Assembly (NCBI GenBank): GCA_029378245.1
Contig: JARKIF010000006.1
Span: 1,364,001-1,428,000 of the forward strand
Source: Roridomyces roridus
Taxonomy: Eukaryota; Basidiomycota; Agaricomycetes; Agaricales; Mycenaceae
Length of the DNA: 64,000 nucleotides
Direction of reading: 5' to 3'
In this document: in pieces, positions 1 to 10,473 of the stretch
Layout: each line of letters opens with the position of its first letter
Position numbering within the stretch: the first letter of the stretch is position 1
The notes under the pieces: generated by a model
What the model was told of the DNA's origin: nothing
What the model saw: only the letters and a program-made list of their open reading frames with translations
Databases searched by the model: none
Made by a program: the position numbers and the translations under genes

Positions 1-932
1 GGGGCAGTCGTGGTGCCCCGTCACCCGAGCCACGGACTCGCCGTGTGTCTGGTAATTTGTGGAATTCACTGCCGACGTTACCTCCACGCGGTTCGCCTGT
101 GCAGACTCCACCACGTGCATCTAGTACGCCTCCAGTCCCGAGAATTGATACTTCGGTGCACTTCTCTCCTCCTGTAGAGCGGATGCCAGCGCCTCCACCA
201 TACAGACAGTCGCCACCGCGGCGTGAATCTCCTCCTGCTGCTGTACCAATGCAGCAGCAGCGCTCACGCACGCCCGTTGCCGGCCCGAGGATCCTCCCTC
301 CCGAGCCCTTCCGTCGGCGCTCAGACGGCGATCAACCGTTGGCCGTGCCGCCATCAAACCCGCGCAACTCAGGGGCGTTCCAACAACGACAGTCTCCGCC
401 CATGCAAATGGCCGAACCCTCCATGCAGCGTTCGGCACCTGGACCTGGATCGAGACCGCTTGATCCAGAGCGCAGGCGGTCGGATGGGTATGGTAGTGTG
501 GTTCCCCCAAGGCCGACGACGCCTGCTGCACCTCCGGCCCCTCCTGCGCCTGTGCCGAGGAATGTGAGGTGGAACGAAGTGCTCGTGTGTCCGTCGCCGA
601 TTCTGGCGAGTCAGAGGAGGAGGGGGTGGTTTAATCGTCGAGGGTGCGTTTGGTTCTTTACTTCTTTCCTTCCCTTCCAACGTACCTTTCCTTTTAGTGA
701 TCAACTCTGGACGAACGACGGCGCGTACAAACCAGTTCCGGCGGGACAGGAATACCCTCCCGATCTGCGGGATTATCCCGATTTTGGGATGGGTTGGATG
801 AACGAGGAGTGTGTGCGTATTGATATGGGGCATCGGCTTATTCCCAAGGCGCCGTTGCGCTCCGCGTTGAAGCAGCCTAATACTAATAGAGGCCCGGTCA
901 TTCGCTTTGACCAGGGGCAATCGATTTCTTGA
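1..932 (+). CDS. Proline-rich protein, 5' end outside window
   Basis: The frame is open from the window edge to a TGA ending at 932, so the true start lies upstream (the first in-frame candidate at 45 is a GTG, not an ATG). Exons are about 3-643 and 698-932. The intron 644-697 (54 nt, GT-AG, in frame) joins a basic RRG segment to a DQLWTNDG segment. The N-terminal two thirds is low-complexity and rich in Pro, Ser and Arg, so probably disordered. The C-terminal ~90 residues are compact, with many Tyr, Trp and Pro and a conserved-looking LIPKAPLRSALK stretch. I recall similar tails in agaric hypothetical proteins, but no function is known to me. It has no signal peptide or membrane segment in the visible part. 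Confidence 0.7.
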   Translation, partial: GSRGAPSPEPRTRRVSGNLWNSLPTLPPRGSPVQTPPRASSTPPVPRIDTSVHFSPPVERMPAPPPYRQSPPRRESPPAAVPMQQQRSRTPVAGPRILPPEPFRRRSDGDQPLAVPPSNPRNSGAFQQRQSPPMQMAEPSMQRSAPGPGSRPLDPERRRSDGYGSVVPPRPTTPAAPPAPPAPVPRNVRWNEVLVCPSPILASQRRRGWFNRRGCVWFFTSFLPFQRTFPFSDQLWTNDGAYKPVPAGQEYPPDLRDYPDFGMGWMNEECVRIDMGHRLIPKAPLRSALKQPNTNRGPVIRFDQGQSIS

Positions 933-1501
933 AACTGGGATCCAACCTATTTAATAAAGTATCTTTATATCTACTTTTCCCGTATTCAGGTGACTTATCC
1001 TTCCAGTTATGTTGTAGCTTTAGCCAGCCAGCCACGGCGCGTATTTATCATCCTATTCAGCGAGTGGCCGGTAATTTATCGAGGGCGGTGTGGTTTACCT
1101 TATCTCGACGCCCTTTCCTCTATTATGATGCCTTACGACTATTTGACGACCTTTACGACTTATTCGCTGCTAATACCTTACGATGAATCACGACTTTGCC
1201 TGTCGCTTCTCTGCCAAATTATTTCTCATCGAATATGTAGACTGTATCCTCATACTCGCAATCTTATAGTATAGTACATGCTGTTGTATTCGAACCAACC
1301 GTTTCGTGCGAGAACGGAAAGTGATTTCGAAATGGGGGGACGACCGAAGAGCTCTTTTCGCACAGAAAACCTTCGCGAATAGCAGAGCCCATAGCCAAAA
1401 GCCCTCCCTCCATCCCGCACAATTCCCGCATTGGTTGTTATTTTCTGCGTGAGACGCAAATTTGCCTCGTGTGTTCCACGTCTTGTCTACCAAGCATCCC
1501 C
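933..1501. other. Intergenic, nothing recognised
   Basis: AT-richer spacer between two plus-strand genes. The short ORFs here have no domain signal and no paired splice sites. It presumably holds the 3' UTR of the upstream gene and the promoter of the gene at 1502. Confidence 0.5.
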
Positions 1502-2233
1502 ATGGCATTGTCATTGTCGTCTCCCCGGCTCGACGAGGTAGAAAGCGTTGCCCTCGCTGCGGTCACTGCTTTTTCTGGCGCCGGAATCCGGGCGTGCCTC
1601 GTAGGTGGGATGGCGTGTTCGATTTATGGGAATGATAGAGTCCCCAGCGTGCGTTGTCCTCCTCCCATACTTCTCCCAGTCGAAAGCGAAATCCAATTCA
1701 ATCAGGACGTCGACATCGTCTGCCTCACCGACACGCATACTCAAGCCCAGCTCAAGCAAATCCTCGTCGCTTCCAGTTTTCACTTTTACACCGTGGCATC
1801 CAAAGATCCATGGGCGACTTACAGGGTCCTGTACTACCGCTTGACGGGATACCGCCGCAGCTGCAAAGTCGACGTCCTCATGCCCGGAATTATGAATATA
1901 CCAACCGTCCCCGTCCCACGGATTGTATTCAAACGCAGTCGGAGCGACCTCCCGCTCATGCCGTTCCTCCCGCTTCTCTTGTTGAAGCTCCAGGCCTGGG
2001 CGGATCATAAAACGGCGGACAAGGAGTATTTGCGGGTGAAGCAGCACGTTGATGTGCGGGATGTTACGAGTTTGTTGGAACTTGCGGTGGAGGAATATGG
2101 GGTGGAGTTGAAGGAAGATGGGAAGTGGCTACCAGAGTCGTTTGTGACGGCTGCGCGTCAGAGGGTGAGGGCGTATGTACGTTATTTCCCCGAGTCGGCT
2201 GAGTCGTGGCGCGAGATTGGATTTCGTGTTTAG
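1502..2233 (+). CDS. Nucleotidyltransferase-fold-like protein
   Basis: Model: join(1502..1648,1706..2233), 224 aa. The ATG at 1502 sits in a good context (ccccATGG) and is preferred to an in-frame ATG 33 nt upstream. The 57 nt intron has donor gtgcgt and acceptor caatcag; removing it joins a Gly-rich motif (CLVGGMACSIYG) to DVDIVCL. This GG...G...DxDhV arrangement is the hallmark of small nucleotidyltransferase-fold proteins, in which the two Asp bind metal. The C-terminal half is helical, with KLQAWADH and an R/K-rich stretch. Family-level inference from the motif only; the substrate is unknown. Many fungal relatives are lone, uncharacterised proteins. No signal peptide, so probably cytosolic. 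Confidence 0.65.
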   Translation: MALSLSSPRLDEVESVALAAVTAFSGAGIRACLVGGMACSIYGNDRVPSVRCPPPILLPVESEIQFNQDVDIVCLTDTHTQAQLKQILVASSFHFYTVASKDPWATYRVLYYRLTGYRRSCKVDVLMPGIMNIPTVPVPRIVFKRSRSDLPLMPFLPLLLLKLQAWADHKTADKEYLRVKQHVDVRDVTSLLELAVEEYGVELKEDGKWLPESFVTAARQRVRAYVRYFPESAESWREIGFRV

Positions 2234-2978
2234 TTGAAAGAAATTTCGGGTTTGTCGGCTGGGTTAAGGAATTGATGATCCGACGATTCCATGATCCGAC
2301 AGGAGGTGATGATCCGATGACTCACTTCCTTCTTGATCTCGTACCACATGCATCGCTGGCACTCCTCCCCTTGGTACGTTGGATTGCTGCTGTAAGTGTT
2401 CATCTGTATCAATCAACGATAAGATCCGGCAGCTTTCCCGCTCCTGAGTCCTCCTCTCATTCTATGGACAAAACCTCGGTGAGTACATTCGCATTTTTAA
2501 TATAGCCAGGTACGTTGTAGGTACGAGCTGATAATACGATACTGTCTAGAATTCACATTCAATTGATCAAGTAAATTCCGAATCGATCTCATTCAAGGGA
2601 TAAGGCACCCGGAACGAACCGATCGTATGTGGAGCAATGTGCGACACCCGCTCCCGCTCCCGACGCGTCGGCTGACACTGGCAGCCCTTGGAAGAAGACT
2701 CTCCCCACTCTAAATTCAAACACTTTCAACGATCGAGTGCCAGAGTTGGCTTCCGTTCATTTGTAGCCATGTCTCGAGCCTTGTAAGCACCGATCAGGGA
2801 CGTTTTGAACTACGAACCCCTCAATGTCTAGATCTGCACCTGATCGGTCGGGAGCCGCGTGGTTCATTCGGACGGCATAAAAAGGGTACGGGTTCTTCAT
2901 CCGAGTCCCAGGATCCGCACTTTTGCACCCTTCCCTTCTTTCCTTTCCTTGTCGACGACATCCCACACTCCTTGCACG
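2234..2978. other. Intergenic with short GATGATCCGA repeats
   Basis: Spacer upstream of the secreted repeat protein. Between about 2274 and 2322 the motif GATCCGA recurs three times in slightly different contexts. No gene-like ORF. The proximal promoter of the next gene is at its right end. Confidence 0.45.
2876..2884 (+). promoter_or_regulatory. TATA-like box of secreted repeat protein
   Basis: The sequence CATAAAAAG lies about 95 nt upstream of the ATG at 2979, followed by a pyrimidine-rich leader. Position and composition fit a core promoter; not tested. Confidence 0.35.
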
Positions 2979-4795
2979 ATGCACTACACTACTCTCGCGT
3001 CTCTGACGCTCGTCGCTCTCTCTCAATTGTCCCAGGCCGTCGTCATCATCCCCCGCTCCAACGACGTCGGTGTCTCCACCACCGCCAGCAGCACCATATG
3101 TGCCTGCATCTCCGGGTCAATCACTGTCGCTAACAAGGACTGTGGCTCCATTGCCGGTGCGTTATTCGAATCGTATCTTGACTGGATGCTTACGTCTGTT
3201 CAGTCTCCGACGAGCTGTGCACTTGTGTCAGCATTCTTGCGGACACTGTCTCCAAATGCAAGCTCTCGCCGATCAAGACTGCGCTCAGCATCGCTAGCTC
3301 TGCTCAAGTTGTCCTCTCCCTGACCGACAAGGTATGTCTATCGCTCCTCATTCTCGTTCATCTTCTCATTTTTCTTCCCAGATTAAAACCCAGCCGACCC
3401 AGGCGACGTGCACCCACCCCGACAACTCTACACCTGTGTGCACTTCGGTCGACCTCTGCGGCTTCACATGCAACGACGGATACAGCAAGGTCGGCAACAC
3501 CTGCGTCTCCAACACCCCGACGACCGACGTTTCGACCGTGTCCACCGTCTGTGGCTGCATCTCGGGCACCTTCAACGTCCGCGGCAAGAACTGCGGTTCC
3601 TTCGCTGCGTCTGACGGACTTTGTACGTGCATCAGCATTCTCGACACCTTTGTCGCTTCGACCACTCTCTCGCCGATCAAGGTTGCGCTGGGCATTGCTA
3701 GCTCGGTCGACGTCATCGCCGCTCTGACTTCTACGGTATGTCTCTATTATCCACTCCCTCATCGACGCATCTCATGTCTTTCTTTCTTAGATCAACACCA
3801 GCACGGGTCCCAAGTCCGTCTGCACTCACCCTTCCAACTCCTCCCCCTCCTGCTCCTCTAACGACATCTGCGGCTTCACCTGCAAATCCGGCTTCACCAA
3901 ATCCGGCAACTCGTGCGTCCCGACTCCGCCGCCCGCCACGAGCGTCACCGTCTCCTCCACCGTCTGTGCCTGCGTCTCGGGTGCGTTCAGCGTGCGCGGC
4001 AAGAGCTGTGGTTCGTTTGGCATTTCGGGCGGCGACGAGTTGTGCACGTGTATCAGCGTCCTTGACACCTTTGTTACTTCGACCACCCTCTCGCCCATCA
4101 AGCTTGGGCTGAGCATTGCTAGCTCGGCGGATGTCGTTCTTTCGTTGACTGATAAGGTGCGTGGTTCGTTCTTGGTCTCCTTGAAATTAGTTAACGATTT
4201 TGTGCAGATCAACACCGGTTCGCACAAATCCACCTGCTCCCACCCCGACAACTCCACCCCCGCTTGCACGTCGTCCAACATCTGCGGCTTCACGTGCAAG
4301 GCCGGGTTCACCAAGTCGGGCAATTCCTGCGTGGCCATCCCGCCCCCGACGACCGTGGACGTTTCCGTCTCCACCACCGTCTGCGCCTGCATCTCGGGCA
4401 CCATCACGCTTGGTAGCACCGACTGCGGATCCATCTCTACATCCGACGCGTTGTGCACTTGCACCAGCGTCCTCGCCGACGTTATCGTCAAGACTTCGCT
4501 CTCTCCTATCAAGAAGGCGCTTACCATTGGGAGCTCGCTCGACGTTGTCGCGTCGCTCACTGCCAAGGTATGCATTCTCTTCTTTCTCCACACCTCATCG
4601 CTCAACGCTCATTCTCATCCGCAGATCAACTCCTCCCCCCGCTCCACCTGCTCGCACCCCGACAACAGCACTCCCTCTTGCACGCAGAGCAACCTCTGTG
4701 CGTTCACGTGCAACAATGGGTTCAAGCTCGGCGGCGGCAAGTGTGTCAAGCAGGGCCTCTTGAGCGGGCTCCTTAGCTCGATTTTCCATTTCTGA
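2979..4795 (+). CDS. Secreted cysteine-rich protein with four exon-encoded repeats
   Basis: Model: join(2979..3156,3204..3331,3382..3735,3791..4156,4208..4567,4625..4795), 518 aa. Residues 1-20 are a signal peptide (LASLTLVALSQLSQA). The mature part has four A-B units. Module A runs CxC-SG, DCGSI, LCTCxS, LSPIKxAL, ending SLTxK. Module B is HPDNSTPxC, LCGFTC, GxxxxGxxCV. Introns 2-5 all fall at the same phase-0 point, right after the SLTxK codons, and each is followed by an Ile codon; one exon therefore encodes B of one unit plus A of the next. This is what exon-by-exon tandem duplication leaves. The regular Cys spacing implies a disulphide-rich extracellular or wall-associated protein. I do not recognise a named family; the B module resembles Cys-rich repeats of agaric secreted proteins. 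Confidence 0.8.
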
Positions 4796-5260
4796 AAGAA
4801 TGCGTTCTTTCTTTGATTACTCTCTCTTGGACTTGCAAATCTCACCCCTCACGCTCGTTACGCTTGGACTCGAACTTGTATTTATCTATGATTCTTTCTT
4901 TCTTTCAGGACACTTTGTAGGGCAATTGTGGTAGTTTTTTTTAGGCACGCACGCACACTCGTTGAATGAATGGCATTTTTGTAACTCGTATTCTGCGAGG
5001 TCAGCTCAGGAACCGAGCACAATTGAGCCGCAGTTCAATAATTTTCGCCTCTCTCGTATTTACGGAAGAAAGTCGGAAAATCGATTGAATGCCATTCCGA
5101 TATCGCTTGCTATATACATATCTTGGGGTGAATCTCTTCAAGTCTCTGCGCCGTGGACGGTCTGACTGCTTCCTCTAAACGGACCCCGCGAGCCAAAGGG
5201 CAAGTCTTCTAACTTATTCCCCTGGAGATGATTCCGTCTGACTCTGAGCAATTATCTAAG
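4796..5260. other. Intergenic, nothing recognised
   Basis: 3' flank of the secreted protein with pyrimidine runs (ttctttctttctttc near 4891), then a spacer up to a degenerate GST copy. I looked for the missing first exons of that copy (a TAKICPFA-like active-site segment) and did not find them. Confidence 0.45.
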
Positions 5261-5892
5261 GTGGAAATTGCTCTCCTCGAGGTCAAAGCAGAGTAGAAGG
5301 TGGCCGCAAAACCGGAGTGGTTTCTGACCAAGGTGAATCGCGCCGGGGAGGTGCCAGTCATTGGTGCGCCTTTCATCCATGTACTTGTAGGGCTGCGTCT
5401 CATGCAAGTCACTCTCAGCATACGGCGGCCCAGTCACTCCACCAGACGACCCCTCGCCCGAATCCGCCAAATTCGGAGAATCCTTGGTCCTGCTCGAATT
5501 CATCGCCGACCTCTACCCAAACTCGACCATCCGTCCTGCGGACGTCGTGGAACGCACCAAAGCGCGGCTCTTCATCGACGCCGTTAAAACCAAGTTCATC
5601 CCAGCATAAGTATGGCACGCTCCTGGGACGCCCTCGAGACGATTTAGGTGTACCTCATCCCCGAGAAGACCTATGCCATCAACGACGATTTCACGTTAGC
5701 CGACATCGCCATATTACCGCTCCTCGCGTCGATGGAGATCTGGCTCAAGAATGACATTGGGGCATTTCCGGCTGGGGAGGGCATCAAGGGCGCGGCGTAC
5801 TTCCTCAAGGGTGCGCGGTTCAAGAGGATGCTGGAGTATTTGGAGACGATGAAGAAGCGGGAGAGTTTCAAGAAGGCATTGCATTTGATGCG
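5261..5892 (+). pseudogene. Omega-type glutathione S-transferase pseudogene
   Basis: This stretch translates to a GST-like protein closely similar to the gene at 17959-18947: VEIALLEVKAE, KPEWF, VPVI, AYGGP, LLEFIADLYPNS, EKTYAINDDFTLADIAILP, IKNDIGAF-type segments in order. Lesions: no active-site exon upstream, in-frame TAG at 5294, TAA at 5607 and TAG at 5645, and about 25 nt lost near 5600-5620. The intron after VPVI is still present (5364-5418, GT-AG, 55 nt), but the intron that precedes it in the intact gene is absent, so loss was not a simple retrocopy event. It ends at a donor-like GTGCGTG matching the last intron of the intact gene. Non-functional as a GST. Confidence 0.8.
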
Positions 5893-6775
5893 GTGCGTGC
5901 TGCCAACCGTTAGCTGTTCGGCTCGGGATTGAAGCCGAACTTGGCCATTCGAGAACTCGTGAAGGAGGTTCTCATTGCGCGTGTTCTTCCGTTGCGGGGC
6001 AAGCCCGAAGTCTAGAATTGCAGCGCGTATACTTACTTCGACTGGGATTGACCAAGAGTCTCGGAGTAGACCCAGAAAACAAGTTCGACGAGTCGCTGAT
6101 CAATTATTTAAAATCGTGAAATGTGAGTGAGCCTAATATTGATCTTTTCAGGGTCCTTTCTATCCTTGTCAGTCGGCTGCCGCTCGGACAGAGAACAACA
6201 CAGCCCGAGATCTCGAAGCACGAAAACAGCACATAGCTGACCGAGGTTATGGCGGCAAAAGAAGGAGGAGGCCACCAAGGTAGATGCCGACCGGTCTATT
6301 GATCTCCGTGATTCTCCGTTTTTCGTTCGATACACTTTCACTTTTAGCGGACGATCGATGACGCTGCGTATTCCGGGCTCGGGCTTCGTCCGCGTACATA
6401 GCAGCGCCCCTAATTTAGTGTAATCGAATTCACAAGCGGCGTGAGATTGTACGCGGGCTTCCACGGTCAACTCGAGGAATTGGTGTCGCTGGGGACCATT
6501 GGTCTTGAATCCGAGACCCAGTCGATGTTCAGTGTCGTGGGCCGCATGGCCGGCGAGCGGAGGTCATTTCGGCCCAGTTACGGAAGGATTTGCCGTCTTG
6601 ACCTCGCTTGTGCCGTCTCCGGTTGTCCGTGCTTCTCCGTCGTCGGCATCACACGGACCAAAACCGTTGGGACTATTTCTGGTACGGATACAAGATCCAA
6701 TGTGGCTGGCAGCTGCAGATTCCTTACCTCAGACGCAACTCCATCTCCTGCTGTAATCCCCTACCCTCCCACCCA
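5893..6775. other. Intergenic, nothing recognised
   Basis: Contains a small perfect hairpin near 5914-5937 (TTCGGCT ... AGCCGAA), perhaps transcribed but without other support. The ORFs here lack paired splice sites or recognisable domains. Confidence 0.4.
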
Positions 6776-7721
6776 ATGTCTAGTCCCCGACTCCCAATGG
6801 ACATTGAACGGGAAACATTTGAATGGACGGCCATCGCGCATCCGAGCAGCATACCCACGCTGCTTCTAGTTGCTCGCCGTGTACGGATTTGGTAGGTATC
6901 ACCACCACCATCTTACCAGTTCCAGGGACTAACATTCAGCCTCCAGGGTGGAACCGTACCTCTACAGAGCAATAAAGGTGGCCCCATGGCCACCATATTC
7001 GATAATGGAAAGAGATGTACTGAATGGGACGGGAAAGCCAGCGAGTTTCTACAGAGACGCAGTCCGACATCTCTACATCCAAGACAAACCACGCGCCGAC
7101 GTCCTGAAAATCTGCACTCGGACGCGTTCAATCACGAGTTTCGGTCGAGCACCCGAACTCATGCCCGTCCTCCCACAAATGGACCTGCGCCGCCTGAGCC
7201 TCTCCCTCCGCGAGCTATTCAACGGCCCGCCCTATCTCCATCCGCTCTTCCAAACGATAACCCACCTCGATCTCCACGACATCATCGGGGAAGACGACGA
7301 GCAGGACCCCGTCGTCCGCCTCCTGCCAGCCCTCCCAGCACTCACACACCTGTGTCTATGCGACCAGGTCCCCCCAGTTCGCAAGATCCTAGCCGACTGC
7401 TCCCACTTGCAAATCCTAGTCAACCCCTGGCTCATCTCCGACGCCGCTCTCGGCCGCACACTCGCTGCCAACCCGCCGATCCAAGATCCGCGATTCATGG
7501 TCACAGTCTACAACGATGTCAACGACGAGTGGGAGGCTGATGTCAAGGGACATTCTATTTGGGAGGCAGCGGAGGAATTCGTGGAGCGCAAACGGCGCGG
7601 GGAGATCCCAAGTACGTTTCAAATTTAAACATCCGTACCGTGGTTGATTTTGAATGCAGAGTCGTGCTACTGGATGAATTACTGGCTACCGGATGATGGA
7701 TGCATGGCGGAGTTTTCATAG
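6776..7721 (+). CDS. F-box-like agaric protein
   Basis: Model: join(6776..6891,6947..7611,7660..7721), 280 aa. Both introns are GT-AG (55 and 48 nt) and join clean frames: RRVRIW to VEPYLYR, and GEIP to a short terminal exon ending FS-stop. The N-terminus (LPMDIERETFEWTA, then IPTLLLVARRVRIWVEP) is the shortened F-box-like head common in agaric genomes. The middle resembles irregular leucine-rich repeats (LRRLSLSLREL, ITHLDLHDI, LTHLCLCDQVP). Inference: an adaptor that could dock to a ubiquitin ligase through Skp1, but the F-box is degenerate, so this is tentative. These families are large and fast-evolving. No signal peptide or membrane helix. Confidence 0.7.
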
Positions 7722-8116
7722 AGAGTTTGCGCCGGCGCTGCTGAATATTAGTTTGTTCCGTTTGCAGGAGGACGTCAAGGACGCACCAGACGGTATGCAC
7801 TGCGAGCAGGGGACGGAAGTGTGAGGATGGATGCAACGGATGTCGTGACTAGCGCTGAGGGTTGAAGATGCAAAACAAGGCGTTTTATATTCGACTCCGA
7901 GGACAGGCCGTGACAAAAAGATATAACGAGGACAGCCCGACTGCCTTCTAAATGAGAAAAGGCGCGGCCAGAGAACACTGAGTGGGACGCACCTGAAGAC
8001 ATCCTCTCCTGCCTTTCAAACCCTCCTCCGTCGTAGTCATAGACGAGACACGATATTCCAGCCGACCCTACCGAATGAGCCAGATGAAACGACAAGGTTC
8101 CGAGGGAAGACATACC
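7722..8116. other. Spacer between convergent genes
   Basis: 3' regions of the F-box-like gene (plus) and the small membrane protein (minus). Short minus-strand ORFs here could be alternative 3' exons of the membrane-protein gene (a GTATGT follows its stop region), but I cannot support one. Confidence 0.4.
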
Positions 8117-8587
8117 TCAAGACATCTTCAATGGCTTCATCTCGAATTCCTCCTCTCCTTCCCTGGCGACCAAGACCCGCCGCGCCTTCTTCGAATCGAA
8201 TTCCAGCACAGAAATCGTCCCTAAAACGACCAGCCTTCCACTCAATCCCATCACAGCCCCCGCAATACACGCCACCCCCAAAAACACATACGCAGGATAC
8301 ACCGCGTCAGCAGTGTACGTCATCACCCTCCACGGTGTGTATGCAAAGACCTCCAGGCCGAGTTGGATGAATACGAGCAAGGGGGCGAGGAGGTACAGGA
8401 GGAGTTGAATTGGTGGGATGTGCTGGATGAGGTGCATGTGCGTGACCAGGGAGGCGGTGAGGTGGAGTGCCGTCGTGGATAGCGCCCATGAGAGGCGGAA
8501 AAGGCGGATAGAGGAGGTGAAGACAAATGAGAAGCCTGCGGTGATGTAGGGCAGGGCTTGCGCCAAGGCGGCCGGGGGCGAGGGCAT
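8117..8587 (-). CDS. Small multi-pass membrane protein, unknown
   Basis: Single-exon model of 156 aa, starting at an ATG whose complement is at 8585-8587. The frame stays open well upstream of this ATG, but that part is charged and unlike the rest. Four hydrophobic segments are visible: roughly residues 8-25, 38-55, 62-80 and 95-125, the last ending in a Gly/Ala-rich helix. A charged cytosolic-looking tail follows (DSKKARRVLVAREGEEEFEMKP). No family recognised. A donor-like GTATGT directly overlaps the stop region, so a spliced longer C-terminus cannot be excluded. Confidence 0.5.
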   Translation of the reverse strand: MPSPPAALAQALPYITAGFSFVFTSSIRLFRLSWALSTTALHLTASLVTHMHLIQHIPPIQLLLYLLAPLLVFIQLGLEVFAYTPWRVMTYTADAVYPAYVFLGVACIAGAVMGLSGRLVVLGTISVLEFDSKKARRVLVAREGEEEFEMKPLKMS

Positions 8588-9052
8588 CGGGACGCTGGAA
8601 GTGGTGGTGGTGAGGAAGAGGTGATGTGGCCGTGTTGATGTGATGTGTGCACGTGACGCACGCGCTCTCTGTTCCACTTCCCCGGCAATTTGGGCGAGGA
8701 GTGCGACTTTTGGCGATTGAAAACTAAACTCCCCACAGTAATACATGAGAAGACAAAGACGTATGGGGCTCCCTACCGGAACCCCGATTTGAAAAATTTG
8801 CACCGCCGATGGAAGCAAGTGATACGATTGACAACGGTTCGTTCCATCTCCCGCGATAAGTTGGGTTACATTCAGCAATGCGGTGGAGTTTCTTCAGCAG
8901 CGGTATTTCTTTCAGAGGAGGTGCCGACCGACAAATGAAGATGCACCTGCTGCAGCCCCGCTGTGAGTTCGACTCGGGCGCGAGCCACAACATGCACGAT
9001 GAACTGTCCTTTTTTTGTTCATCAAACTTTGGAAAACACGAGTTACGCTCTG
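8588..9052. other. Intergenic, nothing recognised
   Basis: Upstream region of the membrane-protein gene and 3' region of the DUF4419 gene, both on the minus strand. No supported feature. Confidence 0.4.
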
Positions 9053-10473
9053 CTACTTCACTCCACGCCCTCCCCGCCGGATACCAAAGTCCCTGACTGC
9101 CACACCTCCACGGGATGGACGAGACGCACTCCGGGATGCCACCATCTCAGAATCCCGCTGCCGCTTCTCCTCCACCTTCGTATAAAGCCACCACCCCGAC
9201 ACAGGGCGCACCGTGTCCGTCAAGCCCTCCTGGGATTCGCAAGACGAAACGCAGTGCATACCAACCATCCCAGCCGTGATCGCGCATTTATATTCCACAT
9301 CGTTGTCGATGAGCTTGACATCCAGAGTAGTGAACCCATGCGGGATGTAATTCGTGTCGATGTGGTGGTAGGGCGTATCATCAATAACGAGTTTTGCTTG
9401 TCCAGACCGCGTGTCTTTGACACCGTATCTGGTCCAGAATTCTGCAGCGGTGAGAGTTTCGGGGGATTCAGGGCCCTGAGGATGAATTAGTGGTCGTTGA
9501 AACAGAAAAAGGTTTGCCTCACCGTATGATTCAAATTCAATTTCGGCCCAATCCACTCCCCTTTCTCGCTGAACGCGTTAAACGCATTGATCCACCCGGA
9601 ATAATACTCCGGCCCACTCCCAAAGCTCTCCAAATGCAACACGCGAGACCAAAACTCGACGTTCTCCTTGCTCTCAGGCGCATCAAACGCCGCAACGAAG
9701 CGCATTAGGACAGGCCGCAGGAGGTGATACCACGCAATCGCCTCCACACCATACTCCTTCAGCTTCTCCGCGCGCTGGAGTACATCCACCCAATCGGTTT
9801 TAGTTCCTTCCAGCGTAACGTGCGGGATTCCACAACGCGTGGCGATGTACACTGGGCGGAAGTATTGGCGGAGCGTCGCGAGGAGGAGGACACTACTGGC
9901 AGTCTTGTCCGTAGCTGTGGTCGTAGAAAAGCTCGGGAGCGCCCACTGCACGAGTGTGGGGTCTACAACCTGTTCTGAGACAAGGCCCACCATCCGCTCT
10001 GTCATGGCGGCAAAGTCCACACTGTGCCGTGTGCCGACTTCGACGATTTTGAGGTCCCGCCGGCCCGAGTGCGAGACGAATGAGGCGCGGAGGAGCTCGG
10101 CGTGGGCGTTGACGTGAAAGTTGAGCTGGCAGAGGATTGAGAGCCAGATGTCGTCGGGGCGCAGGATGAGAGCGTGGTGCCGGTTGTAGGCTTCGATGAC
10201 GGTGTGTACGAAGCCGTTTGTCCCAGGCACTGTCATATCGGTCAAAGGAGTTTCGAGATTGCGGCCCCTGGAAGGAGAGGTCAGTAGAAGGGTCATATTG
10301 CGAGCAAAGAATGCGTACGGATTAGAGACATTGGAAAAACCGCATTGGAGGACCTCGTCCATCGTGTTGTGATCAGTCGGGGAGGAGGCTTCTAAGAGTT
10401 GCTCGGGCGTGTACGCGCACAATCCAGAGACAACATCGGTATTGTGAGGCGCGGCAGAGAACGAGACGGGCAT
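9053..10473 (-). CDS. DUF4419 domain protein
   Basis: Model: complement(join(9053..9475,9523..10267,10319..10473)), 440 aa. The first intron (51 nt) is in frame and could be read through, but it has a textbook CTGAC branch point 12 nt before its acceptor, so I splice it. The second (47 nt) joins LNHT to GPESPETL. Residues about 60-300 carry the DUF4419 signature: NGFVHTVIEAYNRHHALI, RPDDIWLSILCQLNFHVN, then a long helical part with DWVDVLQRAEKLKEYG and a WINAFNAFSEKGEWIG segment. DUF4419 proteins are frequent in fungi and have no known function. No signal peptide or membrane segment. Confidence 0.8.

Noticed and set aside
6441..6770. ORFs upstream of the F-box-like gene as extra exons
   Set aside because: No ATG-linked splice path to 6776 and no domain.
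9053..9490. Plus-strand ORFs opposite the DUF4419 gene
   Set aside because: Antisense shadows of a well-supported gene.
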